DNA of 64,000 bases, from the NCBI GenBank assembly GCA_003249215.1, contig QKJR01000003.1, positions 1 through 64,000 on the forward strand. The letters run 5' to 3'. This document shows, in pieces, positions 60,785 through 64,000 of the stretch (position 1 is its first letter; every line of letters starts with the position of its first letter). Origin of the DNA: Rhodobacterales bacterium (GTDB taxonomy: Bacteria > Pseudomonadota > Alphaproteobacteria > Rhodobacterales > Rhodobacteraceae). Under the pieces are notes generated by a model. The model did not search any database. It was given only the letters and a program-made list of their open reading frames with translations, and was not told the origin of the DNA. The translations under genes were made by a program, and so were the position numbers.

Positions 60785-62385
60785 AACTCACCTCTTCGGT
60801 TCTGCCCTCCTCCGAGGGTTTCCGCGCCAATCGCGCGGCGCATCTGGCGATGCTCGACACCGTGCGGCAGGCGGCGGGTCTCGCCGCGGCCGGTGGCGGG
60901 CCCGAGGCCACCGCGCGTCATATCGCGCGCGGCAAGATGGCCCCGCGGGAGCGTGTCGCGGGGCTCCTCGACCCCGGCTCGCCCTTCCTCGAAATCGGCG
61001 CGACGGCCGCGCATGGGCTCTATGATGGCGCGGCACCTTGCGCGGGCGTGATCGCCGGGATCGGCCGGGTGATGGGGCAAGAGGTCATGGTGGTGGCGAA
61101 CGACGCCACCGTGAAGGGCGGCACCTATTATCCGATGACGGTGAAAAAACACCTGCGCGCGCAGGAGATCGCCGAGGAATGCGCGCTGCCCTGCGTCTAC
61201 CTGGTGGACAGCGGCGGCGCCAACCTGCCCAATCAGGACGAGGTCTTCCCCGACCGCGACCATTTCGGGCGCATCTTCTACAATCAGGCGCGGATGAGCG
61301 CCAAGGGCATCCCCCAGATCGCGGTCGTCATGGGGTCCTGCACCGCGGGCGGCGCCTATGTGCCGGCGATGTCGGATGTCACGATCATCGTGCGCGAACA
61401 GGGCACGATCTTCCTTGCCGGTCCGCCGCTGGTGAAGGCGGCCACCGGCGAGGTGGTCACGGCCGAAGACCTCGGCGGCGGTGATGTGCATACGCGGCTT
61501 TCCGGTGTGGCGGATTATCTGGCGGAGGATGATGGCCATGCGCTGGCGCTCGCCCGCCGTGCGGTCGGCAGCCTGAACCGCGCCAAGCCTTCGACCGTGC
61601 AATGGCAATCGCCCGAGCCCCCGGCCTATGACCCCGAGGAAATCCTCGGCGCGGTGCCCGCCGATCTGCGCACGCCCTATGACATCCGCGAGGTCATCGC
61701 CCGCACCGTCGACGGCTCGCGCTTCGACGAATTCAAACCGCGCTTCGGCGAGACGATCGTCACCGGTTTCGCCCATATCGAGGGCTGCCCCGTCGGCATC
61801 GTCGCGAACAATGGCGTGCTCTTCTCCGAGGCCGCGCAGAAGGCCGCGCATTTCATCGAGCTTTGCTCGCAGCGCGGCATCCCGTTGATCTTCCTGCAGA
61901 ATATCACGGGCTTCATGGTCGGCCGGAAATATGAAAACGAGGGCATCGCGCGCCACGGCGCCAAGATGGTGACCGCGGTCGCGACGACCTCGGTGCCCAA
62001 GATCACCATGCTCGTCGGCGGCTCGTTCGGGGCGGGCAATTACGGCATGGCGGGCCGGGCCTATTCGCCCCGGTTCCTCTGGTCCTGGCCCAATTCGCGG
62101 ATCTCCGTCATGGGTGGCGAACAGGCGGCGGGCGTGCTTGCCACCGTCAAACGCGACGGGATCGAGCGCAAGGGCGGCACCTGGTCGGCGGAAGAAGAGG
62201 CCGAGTTCAAGCGCCCGACGATCGAGATGTTCGAGCGCCAGAGCCACCCGCTCTACGCCTCGGCGCGGCTCTGGGACGACGGCATCGCCGATCCGCGCAA
62301 GACCCGCGACATCCTCGCGCTTTCGCTCTCGGCGAGCCTCTGCGCGCCCATCGAGCCGACCCGTTTCGGCGTGTTCCGGATGTAA
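60781..62385 (+). CDS. mccB: 3-Methylcrotonyl-CoA carboxylase beta (carboxyltransferase) subunit
   Basis: Transfers the carboxyl group from biotin to 3-methylcrotonyl-CoA. It has 534 residues. Crotonase-fold carboxyltransferase blocks: [68 protein letters not shown], and the C-terminal [16 protein letters not shown] and [14 protein letters not shown]. These fit MccB/LiuB rather than propionyl-CoA carboxylase. It overlaps the LprI-like gene by 4 nt. The gap to mccA (113 nt) carries a family-B repeat, unlike the tight packing upstream. Confidence 0.96.
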   Translation: MKLTSSVLPSSEGFRANRAAHLAMLDTVRQAAGLAAAGGGPEATARHIARGKMAPRERVAGLLDPGSPFLEIGATAAHGLYDGAAPCAGVIAGIGRVMGQEVMVVANDATVKGGTYYPMTVKKHLRAQEIAEECALPCVYLVDSGGANLPNQDEVFPDRDHFGRIFYNQARMSAKGIPQIAVVMGSCTAGGAYVPAMSDVTIIVREQGTIFLAGPPLVKAATGEVVTAEDLGGGDVHTRLSGVADYLAEDDGHALALARRAVGSLNRAKPSTVQWQSPEPPAYDPEEILGAVPADLRTPYDIREVIARTVDGSRFDEFKPRFGETIVTGFAHIEGCPVGIVANNGVLFSEAAQKAAHFIELCSQRGIPLIFLQNITGFMVGRKYENEGIARHGAKMVTAVATTSVPKITMLVGGSFGAGNYGMAGRAYSPRFLWSWPNSRISVMGGEQAAGVLATVKRDGIERKGGTWSAEEEAEFKRPTIEMFERQSHPLYASARLWDDGIADPRKTRDILALSLSASLCAPIEPTRFGVFRM

Positions 62386-62403
62386 CTTTCAATGCCTCCG
62401 GCG

Positions 62404-62475
62404 GGAGTATTTGCGCCAGGAAAACTCTGTTTTTTCTTGGTCAAAATACTCCGGGGGCACGGGGGCAGCGCCCCC
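62404..62475. repeat. Interspersed intergenic repeat, copy 8 (family B, inside the liu operon)
   Basis: Left arm GGAGTATTTGCGCCAGGAAAA (62404-62424; 21 bases, core GAGTATTT), right arm 62430-62452 with TTTTTTCTTGG and AATACTCC, then GGGGG and hairpin GGGGGC-AGC-GCCCCC (62461-62475). It separates mccB from mccA, which are expected to be co-transcribed. The stem with a T run inside could terminate or attenuate transcription. Confidence 0.8.
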
Positions 62476-62498
62476 GCCGCAGTCAAAGGGAGTGAGCG

Positions 62499-64000
62499 AT
62501 GTTCCAGAAGATCCTGATCGCCAACCGCGGCGAGATTGCCTGCCGCGTGATCGACACGGCGCGCCGCCTCGGCGTGGCCACGGTCGCGGTTTATTCAGAC
62601 GCCGACCGCGCCGCGCGCCATGTCGCCATGGCCGATGAGGCGGTGCATATCGGTAGCCCGGCCCCCAAGGACAGCTACCTGCGCGGCGAGGCGATCATCG
62701 CGGCGGCGCTGGCGACCGGGGCGCAGGCGATCCATCCGGGTTACGGGTTCCTCTCGGAAAACCCTGAATTCGTGGATGCGGTTCAGGCCGCGGGCCTCAC
62801 CTTCATCGGGCCCTCGGGCGATGCGATCCGGGCGATGGGCCTCAAGGATGCCGCGAAGGCGCTGATGACCAAGGCCGGGGTGCCGGTCGTGCCCGGCTAT
62901 CATGGCGAGAACCAGGACCCCGAGCATCTTTCGGGCGCGGCGGATGCCGTGGGCTATCCGGTGCTGATCAAGGCGGTGGCGGGCGGTGGCGGCAAGGGGA
63001 TGCGCCGCGTCGATCGGCCGGCGGATTTCGCGGCCGCGCTGGCCAGCGCGCAGGGCGAGGCCACGACCGCCTTCGGCAACCCCGCCGTGCTGATCGAGAA
63101 ATACGTCGAAAAACCGCGCCATATCGAGGTGCAGGTCTTTGGTGACGGCAAGACCGCCGTGCATCTCTTCGAGCGCGATTGCTCGCTGCAACGCCGCCAC
63201 CAGAAGGTGATCGAAGAGGCCCCGGCGCCCGGCATGACCGAAGAAATGCGCGCCGCCATGGGGCAGGCGGCCGTGCGCGCCGCCGAGGCGATCGGTTACT
63301 CCGGCGCGGGCACGATCGAATTCATCGTCGATGCCTCCGAGGGGCTGCGCGCGGATCGCTTCTGGTTCATGGAAATGAACACCCGGTTGCAGGTCGAGCA
63401 TCCGGTGACCGAGGCGATCACCGGCGTGGACCTCGTCGAATGGCAGTTGCGCGTCGCTTCGGGCGAGGCCTTGCCCGCGCGGCAGGAGGATCTTCGCATC
63501 ACCGGACATGCCTTTGAGGCGCGGCTCTACGCCGAGGACGTGCCCGCGGGCTTCCTGCCGGCGACGGGGCGGCTTGCGCATCTGCGCTTCGGCCCCGGCG
63601 CGCGGATCGAGACCGGGGTGCGCCCGGGCGATGCGATCAGCCCGTGGTACGATCCGATGATCGCCAAGGTGGTCACCCATGGCCCGACCCGCGCGGCGGC
63701 GCTGAATGCGCTCGCCCGTGCGCTCGACGAGACGCAGGTGGCGGGCACCACGACCAATATCGGCTTCCTCGCGGCGCTTGCGCGGCACAAGGGCTTTGCC
63801 GCGGGCGATGTCGACACCGGGCTCATCGCGCGCGATCTCGATGCGCTCGTGGCCGAAGAGGCACCGCCGCCCGCGGCCCGCGCGCTGGCCGTGATCGCGG
63901 CCGCAGGGCTGCAGGACGGAACAGCCTCTGGTTTCACCCTCTGGGCGCCGCTTGCACGGCAGGTGCCCTTCGACCCGCCCGCCCGGATCGCCGTCACCGG
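62499..64000 (+). CDS. mccA: 3-Methylcrotonyl-CoA carboxylase alpha (biotin carboxylase) subunit, partial
   Basis: Only the first 500 residues are in the window; the gene runs off the right edge, so the C-terminal biotinyl-carrier domain is not seen. The biotin carboxylase part is complete: FQKILIANRGEIACRV, HPGYGFLSEN, the ATP-grasp Gly loop AVAGGGGKGMR, EKYVEKPRHIEVQV, ERDCSLQRRHQKV and FMEMNTRLQVEHPVTE. AAAGGGAG lies 7 nt before ATG 62499. Together with mccB it would carboxylate 3-methylcrotonyl-CoA. The order ivd-mccB-mccA supports the MCC rather than propionyl- or acetyl-CoA carboxylase assignment. Confidence 0.94.
   Translation, partial: MFQKILIANRGEIACRVIDTARRLGVATVAVYSDADRAARHVAMADEAVHIGSPAPKDSYLRGEAIIAAALATGAQAIHPGYGFLSENPEFVDAVQAAGLTFIGPSGDAIRAMGLKDAAKALMTKAGVPVVPGYHGENQDPEHLSGAADAVGYPVLIKAVAGGGGKGMRRVDRPADFAAALASAQGEATTAFGNPAVLIEKYVEKPRHIEVQVFGDGKTAVHLFERDCSLQRRHQKVIEEAPAPGMTEEMRAAMGQAAVRAAEAIGYSGAGTIEFIVDASEGLRADRFWFMEMNTRLQVEHPVTEAITGVDLVEWQLRVASGEALPARQEDLRITGHAFEARLYAEDVPAGFLPATGRLAHLRFGPGARIETGVRPGDAISPWYDPMIAKVVTHGPTRAAALNALARALDETQVAGTTTNIGFLAALARHKGFAAGDVDTGLIARDLDALVAEEAPPPAARALAVIAAAGLQDGTASGFTLWAPLARQVPFDPPARIAVT

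Noticed and set aside
58527-60911. Long minus-strand frame (794 codons) whose end is creA
   Set aside because: Only the last 149 codons read as CreA with signal peptide and ribosome-binding site; the rest is antisense to ivd and the LprI-like gene.

Overview
The window is 64 kb of high-GC chromosome from an alphaproteobacterium, most probably a Rhodobacteraceae/Paracoccaceae member (order Rhodobacterales). Evidence: the gene order of the division/cell-wall (dcw) cluster, a DUF2484 gene after murC, an Ala/Pro-rich FtsZ C-terminal linker, the aerobic cobaltochelatase subunits CobS and CobT, a MaoC-domain phosphate acetyltransferase fused as in this order, and many overlapping ATGA/TGATG start-stop junctions. 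No rRNA, tRNA, CRISPR array, transposase or prophage gene was seen, and no stretch longer than 300 bases lacks a gene.

Region 1 (1-27.9 kb) is the dcw cluster: mraZ-rsmH-ftsL-ftsI-murE-murF-mraY, then murD, ftsW-murG-murC, murB-ddl-ftsQ-ftsA-ftsZ, then lpxC, bamD and recN. It encodes almost the whole cytoplasmic route to lipid II (MurB-F, Ddl, MraY, MurG) with the septal synthase pair FtsW/FtsI and the FtsZ/A/Q/L divisome proteins. It is interrupted by genes not obviously linked to division: a more AT-rich MrcB-domain HNH endonuclease gene and a PD-(D/E)XK-type gene (between mraY and murD), a chromate-transporter-like chrA (between murD and ftsW), and two small membrane proteins plus a transglutaminase-like protease (between murC and murB).

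Region 2 (28-42 kb) is housekeeping metabolism: an NTF2-like protein with a GlcD-type FAD oxidase, a divergent pta-ackA pair, cobT-pepP, an FMN reductase, a racemase-fold protein lacking both catalytic cysteines, cobS, a DUF808 membrane protein, a J-domain protein and a DUF4177 protein. Region 3 (42-58 kb) holds an SGNH hydrolase, a cupin, gatB, pepN, malate synthase G (glcB), a class I amidotransferase, the glmU-glmS-AlkD-like operon, gph, a small secreted protein, and an MFS transporter-DegT aminotransferase pair. Region 4 (58.5-64 kb) holds creA and the start of a leucine-catabolism (liu) operon: ivd, an LprI-like secreted protein, mccB and the 5' part of mccA, which runs off the window.

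The most distinctive non-coding feature is a family of interspersed inverted repeats in eight intergenic gaps. Each arm has the form CCCCGG(GA or AG)TATTT-NNN-(T/C)CA..., two arms usually face each other, and short G/C hairpins flank them. Most copies lie at gene 3' ends; one lies inside the liu operon. Several perfect short palindromes also sit in divergent promoter regions and look like repressor operators.
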